A stretch of DNA of 64,000 nucleotides from Massilia rhizosphaerae (lineage in GTDB: Bacteria; Pseudomonadota; Gammaproteobacteria; Burkholderiales; Burkholderiaceae_D), in the NCBI RefSeq assembly GCF_016093545.1, contig NZ_JADKYX010000024.1, forward strand, positions 57,075 to 121,074, read 5' to 3'. Every line of letters starts with the position of its first letter. Within the stretch, counting starts at the first letter, position 1. The translations under genes were made by a program, and so were the position numbers. The notes beneath the pieces were generated by a model. The model was not told the origin of the DNA, searched no databases, and saw only the letters and a list, made by a program, of their open reading frames with translations. Positions 46,566-55,430 of the stretch are shown in pieces.

Positions 46566-46600
46566 GACACGCCGGCGCGGGCGCGCCCGCCGGCGGTGTC
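46566..46600 (-). terminator. GC-rich hairpin at the end of the PP2C gene
   Basis: Near-perfect inverted repeat (GACAC outer arms, CGCCGGC-type inner arms, with one-base bulges) overlapping the PP2C stop codon. On the minus strand it is followed by a weak T-rich stretch. It probably ends the PP2C transcript. Confidence 0.45.
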
Positions 46601-47423
46601 AGCGCTCGACGAGCGCCAGCACGGCCGTGATGTTGTCGCGGCTGCCGTGCGTCTTGGCCAGGGCGATGAGGTCCGCGCAGCAGTGTTCCAGCGACTGCGC
46701 GTGCGCGCCGGCCAGCACCTGCTCGATGGCGGCGTGGGGCGTGTTGCCGTACAGGCCGTCGCTGCACAGCAGGTACAGGTCGCCGGCGCGCGGCGTGCAG
46801 GCGTTCACGTCGGGCGCGATCGCGGCCGTCGGGCCGATCGCCTGCAGCAGCAGGTTACGCGGCGGGAAGTCGCCGGAGACGCCCGCTTCCAGCGCCTGCT
46901 GGTACATGGTCTGGTCGCGCGTCAGCACGGCCAGTTCGCCGTCGCGGTAGCGGTACAGCCGGCTGTCGCCGACGTGGAAGATGACCAGCGGGCCGTCCGG
47001 CAGGCTTTGCCAGAAGCCCGTCAAGGTCGTGCCCATGCCGCCGCCTTCGCCCAGCCCGTTCTGCACGTTGGCGCCGTACACGCGCGCGTTGGCGGCATCG
47101 ACGGCTTCGTGCACCGCCACGATGGCGGGCATGTGCTCGTCCTGCCAGGTCGCGTCGGGGTCGAGGGCGTCGCCCGGGCTGGATTTTTTCGGGTCGACGG
47201 CGCCCAGGGCGTCGCGCACGGTTTCGAGGGCCAGCCAGGCCGCGATCTCGCCACCGTCATGGCCGCCCATGCCGTCCGCCACGGCCACCAGGCGCAGCAG
47301 CGGGTCGATGAGGAAGTTGTCTTCGTTCGACTGGCGCACGAGGCCGACGTCGGTCATGCCGTACGCGCAGCCGAACGCGAGGCGGTGATAGATGCTCGGG
47401 GTAAGCTGCTTCCAGGTGCTCAT
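46599..47423 (-). CDS. PP2C-type Ser/Thr protein phosphatase
   Basis: The chosen ATG gives 274 residues. All metal-binding motifs are present: S-N-E-D-N-F, V-A-D-G-M-G-G-H-D-G-G, F-H-V-G-D-S-R-L-Y-R-Y, L-C-S-D-G-L and S-R-D-N-I-T-A-V. It would reverse the action of Hanks-type kinases, and a kinase gene lies two genes upstream in the same direction. In P. aeruginosa a PP2C (PppA) silences the T6SS by dephosphorylating Fha, so this enzyme could also serve the T6SS kinase 38 kb away. That cross-talk is a guess. Confidence 0.92.
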   Translation of the reverse strand: MSTWKQLTPSIYHRLAFGCAYGMTDVGLVRQSNEDNFLIDPLLRLVAVADGMGGHDGGEIAAWLALETVRDALGAVDPKKSSPGDALDPDATWQDEHMPAIVAVHEAVDAANARVYGANVQNGLGEGGGMGTTLTGFWQSLPDGPLVIFHVGDSRLYRYRDGELAVLTRDQTMYQQALEAGVSGDFPPRNLLLQAIGPTAAIAPDVNACTPRAGDLYLLCSDGLYGNTPHAAIEQVLAGAHAQSLEHCCADLIALAKTHGSRDNITAVLALVER

Positions 47424-47498
47424 CGACGGCGCGGATTCCGATATCAATACAATACGAGGGCTGCATGCTAGCACGGGCCCCGGGCAAGTTGGCGATTT

Positions 47499-48662
47499 TC
47501 AGGGCAGCTTCAGGATGCCGCTGACCGTGAAGCGGATCTCGCCGGGCCGCTCGCCCGGTGCCGTCTCGATGCGCAGGTCGGACAAGCCTTCGCGATGGCT
47601 GCCCGCCACGAGCGCCGCCACAGTGTCGACCAGCTTGTCGGCGCGCGCGGGCGGTAGCGCGGACGTGGACGCCGGGCCGAAATACTGGTCGAGCAGCGCC
47701 GCGAAATCGCGCCGCGTCGTCACGCAGAACACGGGACGCGCCTGCGGAAACAGGGCCGTCACGGCGTTGTCCGCCTTGACCTTGTCCGGGTCGATGCAGA
47801 CGACGTAGAGCGCGTGCTCGTTGCGTTCCACCGGCAGCCATTGGCGCACTTCGGCGGCCGCGCGGTCCATGCCGTCGAGGAGAGCTGCGGGCACGCGCCG
47901 TCCCGGGTGGAAGGCGAGGTAGGGAACGGCGAAGTGGTCGGCCAGCGCGCGCCCGACGACGGGCAGTTTCAGCTTGAAGTCGTCGAGCAGCACGTCCTCC
48001 ACGTCGCGGCCCTGCGCGCGCGCCTGCTCCACCGCCTGCTCGACCTGCTCGCGCGAAAGCATCCGTGAACCCAGCGCGCCGACGAAGCCCGTGCGTTCGC
48101 GCGGAGCGATCTGCCGGCGCTGGGCGAACGCGATGGCGAGCGTGTCGCACAGGTAGCGCGCGCCTTCGACGACGGTGCCGTCGAACGGGCCGCCGCGCAG
48201 GTTGTTGATGAGCTGGAAGACGCCGACCACTTCGCCGTCGTGCATGATCGGCACGACGAGCATCTGCGTCGTGCGGTAGCCCGTGCGCCGGTCCACGCCC
48301 TGCTGGAAGCGCAGGTCGGCCGCGTAGCGCTGCAGTTCGGCCGCGTCGTAGACGTCGTTCAGGTTGAGCAGGCGGCGCGCCAGCGCGGCGTAGCCCGCGA
48401 CGCTCTGCGCGGAGATCGGCAGGCGCAGTTGGCGGAACGACGCCATGCCCGTCTTGACCTTGGAAACGAGGCTGGCCTTGTCCTCGCCGACCGTGTAGAT
48501 CGTCAGGCGGTCCGCGCCGAACAGCGCGCAGATGCCTTCGGACAGGTCGAGCATGATCTCGTCGACGTTGCGCGTGGCGTGGATGCGAGTGGTCAGCTGC
48601 TGCAGCTGGCGGAAGAAGTCGCCGCGCGCCTCCGCGCCGGCCATGACGGTTGCGTCGTTCAT
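47499..48662 (-). CDS. GAF domain plus GspE-N-like domain protein
   Basis: A 387-residue cytoplasmic protein. Residues about 25-185 form a GAF domain (F-G-A-D-R-L-T-I-Y, V-P-I-M-H-D-G-E-V-V-G-V-F-Q-L). Residues about 205-325 resemble the N-terminal domain of GspE/PilB ATPases (V-L-L-D-D-F-K, V-G-R-A-L-A-D-H-F-A-V-P-Y). No ATPase domain follows; the last 60 residues contain S-D-L-R-I-E. It lies between the PP2C and kinase genes, so it is probably the regulated partner. GspE-N modules can bind c-di-GMP in some proteins (MshEN type), but I cannot confirm the required motif here. Confidence 0.8.
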   Translation of the reverse strand: MNDATVMAGAEARGDFFRQLQQLTTRIHATRNVDEIMLDLSEGICALFGADRLTIYTVGEDKASLVSKVKTGMASFRQLRLPISAQSVAGYAALARRLLNLNDVYDAAELQRYAADLRFQQGVDRRTGYRTTQMLVVPIMHDGEVVGVFQLINNLRGGPFDGTVVEGARYLCDTLAIAFAQRRQIAPRERTGFVGALGSRMLSREQVEQAVEQARAQGRDVEDVLLDDFKLKLPVVGRALADHFAVPYLAFHPGRRVPAALLDGMDRAAAEVRQWLPVERNEHALYVVCIDPDKVKADNAVTALFPQARPVFCVTTRRDFAALLDQYFGPASTSALPPARADKLVDTVAALVAGSHREGLSDLRIETAPGERPGEIRFTVSGILKLP

Positions 48663-48680
48663 GCTTGCCTCATGGCCGCC

Positions 48681-49706
<1,026 letters not shown>

Positions 49707-49774
49707 GGCCGCAAGTGTAAATCAAATTGGCTTGCCGATAATGAAATCCGGCGCCGCGGGTTTATACTTGATGT

Positions 49775-50338
49775 ATGAACGACATCCGTTGCAGCTGGGC
49801 CAATCCGGCCAATCCGCGCTACATCGCCTATCACGACCACGAGTGGGGCGTGCCGTGCCACGACGAGACGACGCTGTTCGAAATGCTCAATCTCGAAGGC
49901 GCGCAGGCCGGCCTGTCGTGGGAAACGATCTTGAACAAGCGCGACAGTTACCGCCTCGCCTTCGACGGCTGGGACGCGGAAAAAATCGCGCGCTACGACG
50001 ACGCCAAGGTGGCGGCACTGCTGGCCGATCCGGGCATCGTGCGCAACCGCCTGAAGGTCGCGGCCGCCATCAACAACGCCAGGGCCTATCTGCGCCTGCG
50101 CGAGCAGGGCCTGACGTTGAACGACTACCTGTGGGACTTCGTCGACGGCGCGCCCATCGTCAACGACTGGCAGGCGGGCGGCCGGCCGGCCCGCACGGAA
50201 CTGTCCGACCGCATCTCGAAAGACTTGTCCAGGCGCGGCTTCAAGTTCGTCGGATCGACCATCGTGTATGCCTACATGCAGGGCATCGGCATGGTGGACG
50301 ATCACGACCCCGCCTGCCTGTGCCGCCGCCGGAGGTGA
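49775..50338 (+). CDS. tag: DNA-3-methyladenine glycosylase I (Tag)
   Basis: Tag removes 3-methyladenine from DNA in base excision repair. The 187 residues have the family N-terminus R-C-S-W-A-N, Y-H-D-H-E-W-G-V-P, G-L-S-W-E-T-I-L, and the C-terminal zinc-ligand segment D-H-D-P-A-C-L-C-R. The stop lies 4 nt before the mnmC start. It is divergent from the kinase gene (68-nt gap). Confidence 0.95.
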   Translation: MNDIRCSWANPANPRYIAYHDHEWGVPCHDETTLFEMLNLEGAQAGLSWETILNKRDSYRLAFDGWDAEKIARYDDAKVAALLADPGIVRNRLKVAAAINNARAYLRLREQGLTLNDYLWDFVDGAPIVNDWQAGGRPARTELSDRISKDLSRRGFKFVGSTIVYAYMQGIGMVDDHDPACLCRRRR

Positions 50339-50342
50339 TCCC

Positions 50343-52001
50343 ATGGACTACCGCGCCTGCTGGTGCACCCGGGCCCGCTATACCGTCTTCGATTCGCACT
50401 ACGGCGACGGGACCGCGGTCCGCGTCCTGACGGACGTCTGGCGCACCGACCCGCACCGCTCGCCCAACCTGCACGTGATCGCCCTGTGCGACCACCTGCT
50501 GCCGGGCTTTCACCGCATGCCGCAGGCGGAGCCGGGCCTGACCCTCGACCTGATCAGCGCGCCGCTCGCGGATGCGCTCGCCCAGTTGTCGGCGCGCGTC
50601 GACCTGTTCCGCCTGCACGACATCGAACACGCCGGCACCGACTTCGCGCGCCACGTGGCGCGCCTGGCCGCGCGGGACGCCCGTGTGCTCGCGCAAGGCC
50701 TCACGCCGGAGCAAGTCGCCGCGCTGAAGGCGGAGGGCTTCGTGTTCGACGCCGACGGCCGCCGCGCGCGTTTCGCCAGCCGCAAGCCGCGCCCGCCGGC
50801 GCCGCCCAAGCCCGAGCGGCGCGCCATCGTGCTCGGTGCCGGCATCGCCGGTTCCGCCGCGGCCGAGCGCCTGTGCGCGCGCGGCTGGCAGGTGACCCTC
50901 GTCGACCGCCAGCCGCAGCCCGCGATGGAAGCGTCGGGCAACCGGGCCGGCATCTTCATGCCGCTGCTGTCGAAGGACGACAACGTGCCCACGCGCCTGA
51001 CGCGCGCCGCCTACCTGTACGCGCTGCGCCACTGGGACCGCCTGGGCGGCATCGGCCGCGCCATCGAGGGCGACACGTGCGGCGTGCTGCAACTGGCGCG
51101 CGACGCCGATCACGCGGCCGTGCAGCGCGCCATCGCCGCGGACAAGTCCCTGCCGCCCGATTTCGCCGAGTGGCTGGAAAAACCGCAGGCGGAAGCGCTG
51201 CTCGGCCTGCCGGCGCCGGACGGCGGCTGGCTGTTCCGCGGCGCCGGCTGGGCGCGGCCCGGCAGCGTCTGCGAGGCCATGCTGGCGGCGTGCGGCGGCC
51301 GCCTGGAGCGCCGCTTCGGCGTGGGCGACGTGCGCATCGAACGCGCCGGCGAGCACTGGCGCCTGAAGGACGCGCAGGGCGCCACGGTGGCCTGCGCGCC
51401 GAACCTGATCCTCGCCAACGGCGCGGGCGCCGTGCAGGTCCCGCAGGCCGCGCCGCTGCCCCTGGCGACGCTGCGCGGGCAGGTGTCGCACGTGCCGGCC
51501 GACATGGTGCCGAAGCTGCCCGTCGTGCTGTGCCGCGAAGCGTATCTGACGCCGCCGTCCGGCGGCGTGTGCAGCGCGGGCGCCACCTACGACGCCGACC
51601 CGGATCCGGCCCTGTCGCCCGCCAGCCACGCGGAAAACCTGGAGCGCCTGCGCGGCCTGCTGTCCGACCCGGATGCTGCCCGCGACGCGCCGCTGGAAGG
51701 GCGGGTCGGGTTTCGCTGCATCGCACCGGACCGCCTGCCGCTCGTGGGCCGGTTGCCCGATTTCGCCGCCGCCGGCACCACCGAGCGCCTGCGCGACGTG
51801 CCGCGCCATCCGGGCCTGTACGCATTGCTCGGGTATGCGTCGCGCGGCCTGATCTGGGCCGGCCTGGCGGCCGAATTGCTGGCCGCGCAGATCGAGGGCG
51901 AGCCGCTGCCGCTGGAATCCAGCCTCGTCGACGCCCTCGATCCGGCCCGCTTCGTGTTGCGCGCACGCCGCGCGCCGCGGGGGGCACAAGCCGGAAATTG
52001 A
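50343..52001 (+). CDS. mnmC: tRNA-modification FAD oxidoreductase MnmC with degenerate N-terminal domain
   Basis: MnmC finishes the mnm5s2U34 modification of tRNA wobble bases: the C-terminal domain removes the carboxymethyl group and the N-terminal MnmD domain methylates. The C-domain (about 158-552) is complete, with V-L-G-A-G-I-A-G-S and G-F-R-C-I-A-P-D-R-L-P-L-V-G. The N-terminal part is only about 157 residues, against about 260 in E. coli. The SAM loop is Y-G-D-G-T-A-V in place of the usual F-G-T-G-L-N-F, and the D-G-F-A-P-x-x-N-P motif is missing. The methyltransferase is therefore probably inactive or altered. The ATG is 4 nt after tag. Confidence 0.85.
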   Translation: MDYRACWCTRARYTVFDSHYGDGTAVRVLTDVWRTDPHRSPNLHVIALCDHLLPGFHRMPQAEPGLTLDLISAPLADALAQLSARVDLFRLHDIEHAGTDFARHVARLAARDARVLAQGLTPEQVAALKAEGFVFDADGRRARFASRKPRPPAPPKPERRAIVLGAGIAGSAAAERLCARGWQVTLVDRQPQPAMEASGNRAGIFMPLLSKDDNVPTRLTRAAYLYALRHWDRLGGIGRAIEGDTCGVLQLARDADHAAVQRAIAADKSLPPDFAEWLEKPQAEALLGLPAPDGGWLFRGAGWARPGSVCEAMLAACGGRLERRFGVGDVRIERAGEHWRLKDAQGATVACAPNLILANGAGAVQVPQAAPLPLATLRGQVSHVPADMVPKLPVVLCREAYLTPPSGGVCSAGATYDADPDPALSPASHAENLERLRGLLSDPDAARDAPLEGRVGFRCIAPDRLPLVGRLPDFAAAGTTERLRDVPRHPGLYALLGYASRGLIWAGLAAELLAAQIEGEPLPLESSLVDALDPARFVLRARRAPRGAQAGN

Positions 52002-52005
52002 TTTC

Positions 52006-52039
52006 TTTCGAGAAACCGAAAGTTTCAACGGTATATAAT
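52006..52039 (+). promoter_or_regulatory. Promoter with overlapping inverted repeats for the kinase/regulator operon
   Basis: TATAAT lies at 52034-52039, 35 nt before the chosen start. Just upstream are TTTC-GA-GAAA (52006-52015) and GAAAC-N5-GTTTC (52012-52026), overlapping dyads in the place of a -35 box, which is otherwise absent. This suggests an activator-dependent promoter. Confidence 0.5.
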
Positions 52040-52073
52040 GTGTGCGGAGCAACATTTTACGCACACACCGGAC

Positions 52074-52796
52074 ATGGACGACACCCCCGACGCGCCAGAG
52101 CTGTCCCTGTTTCTCGCCTCGACCGCGCACGATATGAAGAATTCGATCAGCGTCCTGTCCGGGACGCTGGAGCGGCTGCTGGTCGCGCATTCTTCGCAGG
52201 CATCGCCGCAGACGGACCCCGAGTACACGCAGATGGCGCACATGCTGTACCAGACCAAGCGCCTGAACGACAACCTGATGCAGCTGCTCGCGCTGTACAA
52301 GCAGGTGGGCACGCCCGCGTACCCGTTCGACGTGCAGCCGCTCGAGCTGGGACAGCTGGTCGACCAGGTGGTGGCGCTGGAACGCGTGCTGCTGACGTCG
52401 CGCGGCATGAAGCTGGAGCTGGACTACGACCCGGAACTCGTCTGGCATTTCGACGAGGACCTGATCGTGGGCGTGCTCTCGCATGCGATCAACAACGCCA
52501 TCCACTACACCTGCGACACGGTGCGTCTGGCGATCCGCGCGACGGAGGACGGCTGGCTCGAGCTGCGCGTCGAGGACAACGGCCCCGGCTACCCGCCCGC
52601 GTTGCTGAAAGCGGGCGCGATCGCCACCCGCGACACGGCGGGCGGGATGAATTTCCTGACCAATAGCGCGGGCCTGGGCCTGTATTTCTCGAGCGAGGTC
52701 GCGAAGATGCACCGCCACCGCGAGCGGCGCGGCGCGCTGCGCCTCGAGAACGGCGGCCGCTACGGCGGCGGCTGCTTCATCCTGAGCCTGCCATGA
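52074..52796 (+). CDS. Small soluble sensor histidine kinase
   Basis: From ATG 52074 the protein is 240 residues. It has almost no sensory part: the His box S-T-A-H-D-M-K-N-S starts at residue 16 (His19) and is followed by the dimerisation helices and an HATPase domain (N-A-I-H-Y-T, V-E-D-N-G-P-G-Y, G-L-G-L-Y-F). An in-frame ATG at 52038 overlaps the TATAAT box and is rejected. The stop overlaps the response regulator start by 4 nt (ATGA), so the two are a cognate pair. Confidence 0.88.
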   Translation: MDDTPDAPELSLFLASTAHDMKNSISVLSGTLERLLVAHSSQASPQTDPEYTQMAHMLYQTKRLNDNLMQLLALYKQVGTPAYPFDVQPLELGQLVDQVVALERVLLTSRGMKLELDYDPELVWHFDEDLIVGVLSHAINNAIHYTCDTVRLAIRATEDGWLELRVEDNGPGYPPALLKAGAIATRDTAGGMNFLTNSAGLGLYFSSEVAKMHRHRERRGALRLENGGRYGGGCFILSLP

Positions 52797-54466
52797 ACGC
52801 GCCCGCCAACGCATCCGTCAAGGCCGTGGCGGTGGCCGAGATCGACTGGGCCGACAAGAACTACCTGATCGTCGACGACTTCGTCGGCGTGCGCCAGCTG
52901 CTGCGCGAAAGCCTGCGCAGCCTGGGCGCGAAGAACATCGACCAGGCGTCGTCCGGCGGCGAGGCGATGGGCCTGCTCGCGCGCATCCGCTACGACGTCG
53001 TCCTGTGCGACTACAACCTGGGCGACGGCAAGAACGGCCAGCAGGTGCTGGAGGAAGCGCGCGTGCGCAACCTCGTCAATCCGAGCACCGTATGGCTGAT
53101 GGTATCGGCCGAAAAAAGCGTGGAATCCGTGATGGGCGCGGCCGAGCACCAGCCGGACGCCTACCTGATCAAGCCGATCACGGAAGGCGTGCTGCTCACG
53201 CGCCTGAACCGCGTGTGGCACAAGAAGCAGATCTTCCGCCTCATCGACCAGGCCTATGCCGAGAAGGATTACCTGCGCGCGGCGCGCCTGTGCGACGCGG
53301 CCGTCGAGGCGCACAAGGCGCACGAGATCGACCTGCTGCGCATGAAGGCCAAGCTGATGGAAAAGAGCGGCGAACCGGTCAAGGCGCGCGACGTGTACGA
53401 GCGCGTGCTGGAACAGCGCGAGTACCAGTGGGCGCGCGCCGGCATCGCCAAGATCCGCATGGCCAACGGCGAGTTCGAACAGGCGAGACAGGCCTTCCAG
53501 AGCGTGATCGCGGAAAACCGTTATTACATCGACGCCTACGACCACCTCGCGCTCGCGTACCAGAACCTGGGGAAGCTGGAAGAGTCGTGCGCGATCCTGG
53601 AACGGGCCGCCAAGCTGTCGCCGAATTCCGTGCCGCGCCAGCGCAATCTCGGCAACGTCGCGCTCAAGGTTGGCAATGTGCAGCTGGCCGAAAAGGCCTT
53701 CCGCAAATGCATCGCGATCGGCGAGTATTCGATCCTCAAGACGCCCGACGCCTACCTGGGCCTGGCGCGCGTGTGCGGCCAGAAGAACGATCCGAAAGAG
53801 GCCTTGCAGCTGCTGCTGCAGGTCCAGCGCGACTTCGCCGCCGATTATCCGGACATCGCGCTGCGCTCCAAGATCACGGAGGGCCTCGTCTACCACGAGA
53901 GCGGCGATTACCGGCGCGCGCGCAAGGCCGGCGACGAGCTGGAGGATCTGCTGAACGCGACGGAGGACCGTCCCGACATCCCGACCTGCCTGGAACTGGC
54001 CACGCTGTTGTTCGCCGTGGGCGTGAAGGATGCGCCGGTCGAGCTGCTGTGCTACGTGATCCGCAACAACCACGACAACCCGCTGCTGCTCGACGAGGTG
54101 CAGAAAATCTTCGACAAGGCCCGCCTCGGCGACGAAGGCCAGGACCTGATCCGCGCGACGAAGAAGGAGGCGACCGACCTGATGAACCAGGGCGTGCTGC
54201 TGTGGAAGACAGGCAAGCTCAAGGACGCCGTCGAGTGGATGCGGCAGGCGCGCAAGAAGGTGCCGAACAACCAGCGTATCCTGTTCAACGCGGCCCAGAT
54301 CCTCGTCTCGCACATGCAGCAGCACGGCTACGATGCCGCGCTGTCGGACGAAGCCTACGACGTGCTGCACCACGTCGACCGCCTGCTGCCGGGGCAGCAG
54401 CGCTTTGCGCAATTGATGGAGCAGCTGGCGCAGTTGCAGCCTACGGCCGAGCCAGAAGCAGCGTAG
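52793..54466 (+). CDS. Response regulator with receiver and TPR output domains
   Basis: The 557-residue protein has an N-terminal receiver domain (about 20-140; V-D-D-F, Asp73 in V-L-C-D-Y-N-L-G, and K in L-I-K-P-I) and then a long array of tetratricopeptide helices (about 150-550). There is no DNA-binding domain, so the output is likely protein-protein contact. It is cotranscribed with the small histidine kinase. The stop codon lies within a repeat element shared with the phaM end. Confidence 0.9.
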   Translation: MNAPANASVKAVAVAEIDWADKNYLIVDDFVGVRQLLRESLRSLGAKNIDQASSGGEAMGLLARIRYDVVLCDYNLGDGKNGQQVLEEARVRNLVNPSTVWLMVSAEKSVESVMGAAEHQPDAYLIKPITEGVLLTRLNRVWHKKQIFRLIDQAYAEKDYLRAARLCDAAVEAHKAHEIDLLRMKAKLMEKSGEPVKARDVYERVLEQREYQWARAGIAKIRMANGEFEQARQAFQSVIAENRYYIDAYDHLALAYQNLGKLEESCAILERAAKLSPNSVPRQRNLGNVALKVGNVQLAEKAFRKCIAIGEYSILKTPDAYLGLARVCGQKNDPKEALQLLLQVQRDFAADYPDIALRSKITEGLVYHESGDYRRARKAGDELEDLLNATEDRPDIPTCLELATLLFAVGVKDAPVELLCYVIRNNHDNPLLLDEVQKIFDKARLGDEGQDLIRATKKEATDLMNQGVLLWKTGKLKDAVEWMRQARKKVPNNQRILFNAAQILVSHMQQHGYDAALSDEAYDVLHHVDRLLPGQQRFAQLMEQLAQLQPTAEPEAA

Positions 54467-54563
54467 GGTGGGCACCCCGTGCCCACCAAACGCCGGCGTA
54501 TCGCAAACGTTGAATGGTGGGCACATTTCATTTGAGGCCCCCGGCCTCAAATGCCCACCCTAC
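54463..54563. repeat. 101-bp inverted-repeat element between convergent genes, likely bidirectional terminator
   Basis: The element has 12-bp terminal inverted repeats (GTAGGGTGGGCA at 54463-54474 and its complement at 54552-54563). Inside are two perfect hairpins: GGTGGGCAC-CCC-GTGCCCACC (54467-54487) and an 11-bp stem with a CCC loop (54529-54553, arm CATTTGAGGCC). It covers the stop codon of the response regulator and reaches within 2 nt of the PhaM stop. It resembles short mobile intergenic repeats (REP/MITE-like). Confidence 0.65.
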
Positions 54564-54564
54564 G

Positions 54565-55308
54565 TCAGGGTTTGTCGGCTTTTGTGCGGGTTGCGCGCGG
54601 CTTGCCATTGACACCGTTCGGTGCCGCTTCCGGCTTGGGCGCCGCCTTGGACGTCTCCGCTTTCGGTGCGCCGCCTGCGGGCTCCGCCGCCGGCGTCATC
54701 GCACTGGCGACCGCCTGCGTAAATTGTTCCTGCAGCATATTCCACCATGCGACGGCGGCCGGCATCGCCATGGCCGCCGGGTTGGCTGACGCATCCGGTG
54801 CGCCGGACGGCAGCGGCGTGGCCGTGCCCGGCTGTGCCGTGCCGCCGCCAGCCGCCGCAGCCGCAGCCGGTGCCGCCGCACCTGGCGCGGGCGCGGCCGG
54901 CGCGCCCGGCTTGGCCGCCGGCGCCTTCGCGGCGGCGCTGCCGCCCTGGGCTTGCGCGCCAAAGAAGGGCGCGAACGGCATCCCTGCCATCTTTTCCGCG
55001 CTGACGCCGGACTGGCGCATCGCTTCGGCCATCGAGGCGCCCATCGATTTCAGCGTCGCCAGCGTGCCGCGCTGCACTTCGAGGGCCTGGATGGTCCCGC
55101 GCAGCATCGTGAGGTTCAGATTCAGCCACGATTCGACGGCCTTGAGGTCGGCGATGCGCTTGTCCAGATCATCTGCCGACATCGGCGGCGTGGCCATGCC
55201 CGGCATCCCGGACAGGCCGGTGCCGGGGATCTGCATGGATCCCCACAGGTTCTTGACGAAGTCCAGCGTGTCCGTCATGCCGGGCATGGGGGCGGAGGGT
55301 TTCAGCAT
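54565..55308 (-). CDS. phaM: PhaM-family polyhydroxyalkanoate granule protein
   Basis: PhaM links PHA granules to the nucleoid and activates PHA synthase. The 247-residue protein has the family core (about 12-105): D-T-L-D-F-V-K-N-L-W-G, L-D-K-R-I-A-D-L-K-A-V-E-S-W-L, and L-Q-T-T-like helix segments (M-L-R-G-T-I-Q-A-L-E-V-Q-R). An Ala/Pro-rich middle follows, and the tail is Lys/Ala-rich and histone-like (K-A-A-P-K-P-E, R-T-K-A-D-K-P), as expected for DNA binding. No other pha gene is in the window. It starts 122 nt from the divergent DUF3108 gene. Confidence 0.85.
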   Translation of the reverse strand: MLKPSAPMPGMTDTLDFVKNLWGSMQIPGTGLSGMPGMATPPMSADDLDKRIADLKAVESWLNLNLTMLRGTIQALEVQRGTLATLKSMGASMAEAMRQSGVSAEKMAGMPFAPFFGAQAQGGSAAAKAPAAKPGAPAAPAPGAAAPAAAAAAGGGTAQPGTATPLPSGAPDASANPAAMAMPAAVAWWNMLQEQFTQAVASAMTPAAEPAGGAPKAETSKAAPKPEAAPNGVNGKPRATRTKADKP

Positions 55309-55430
55309 GGTGGTCTCCCGAATTGGTCGCCGCTAGCGTAACAGATAAATAAGAGCGGATATAGATGCGAATGCAAGGTAGGGCGTGCGTACGGCCGGCG
55401 GCGCGTGGCGGGACCGGCTACACTACGCGG

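Noticed and set aside
52038..52073. Upstream ATG for the small histidine kinase
   Set aside because: It overlaps the TATAAT box and adds residues without family similarity.
50241..52814. 857-codon minus-strand open frame opposite mnmC and the small kinase
   Set aside because: Spans two genes on the other strand and has no recognisable domain.
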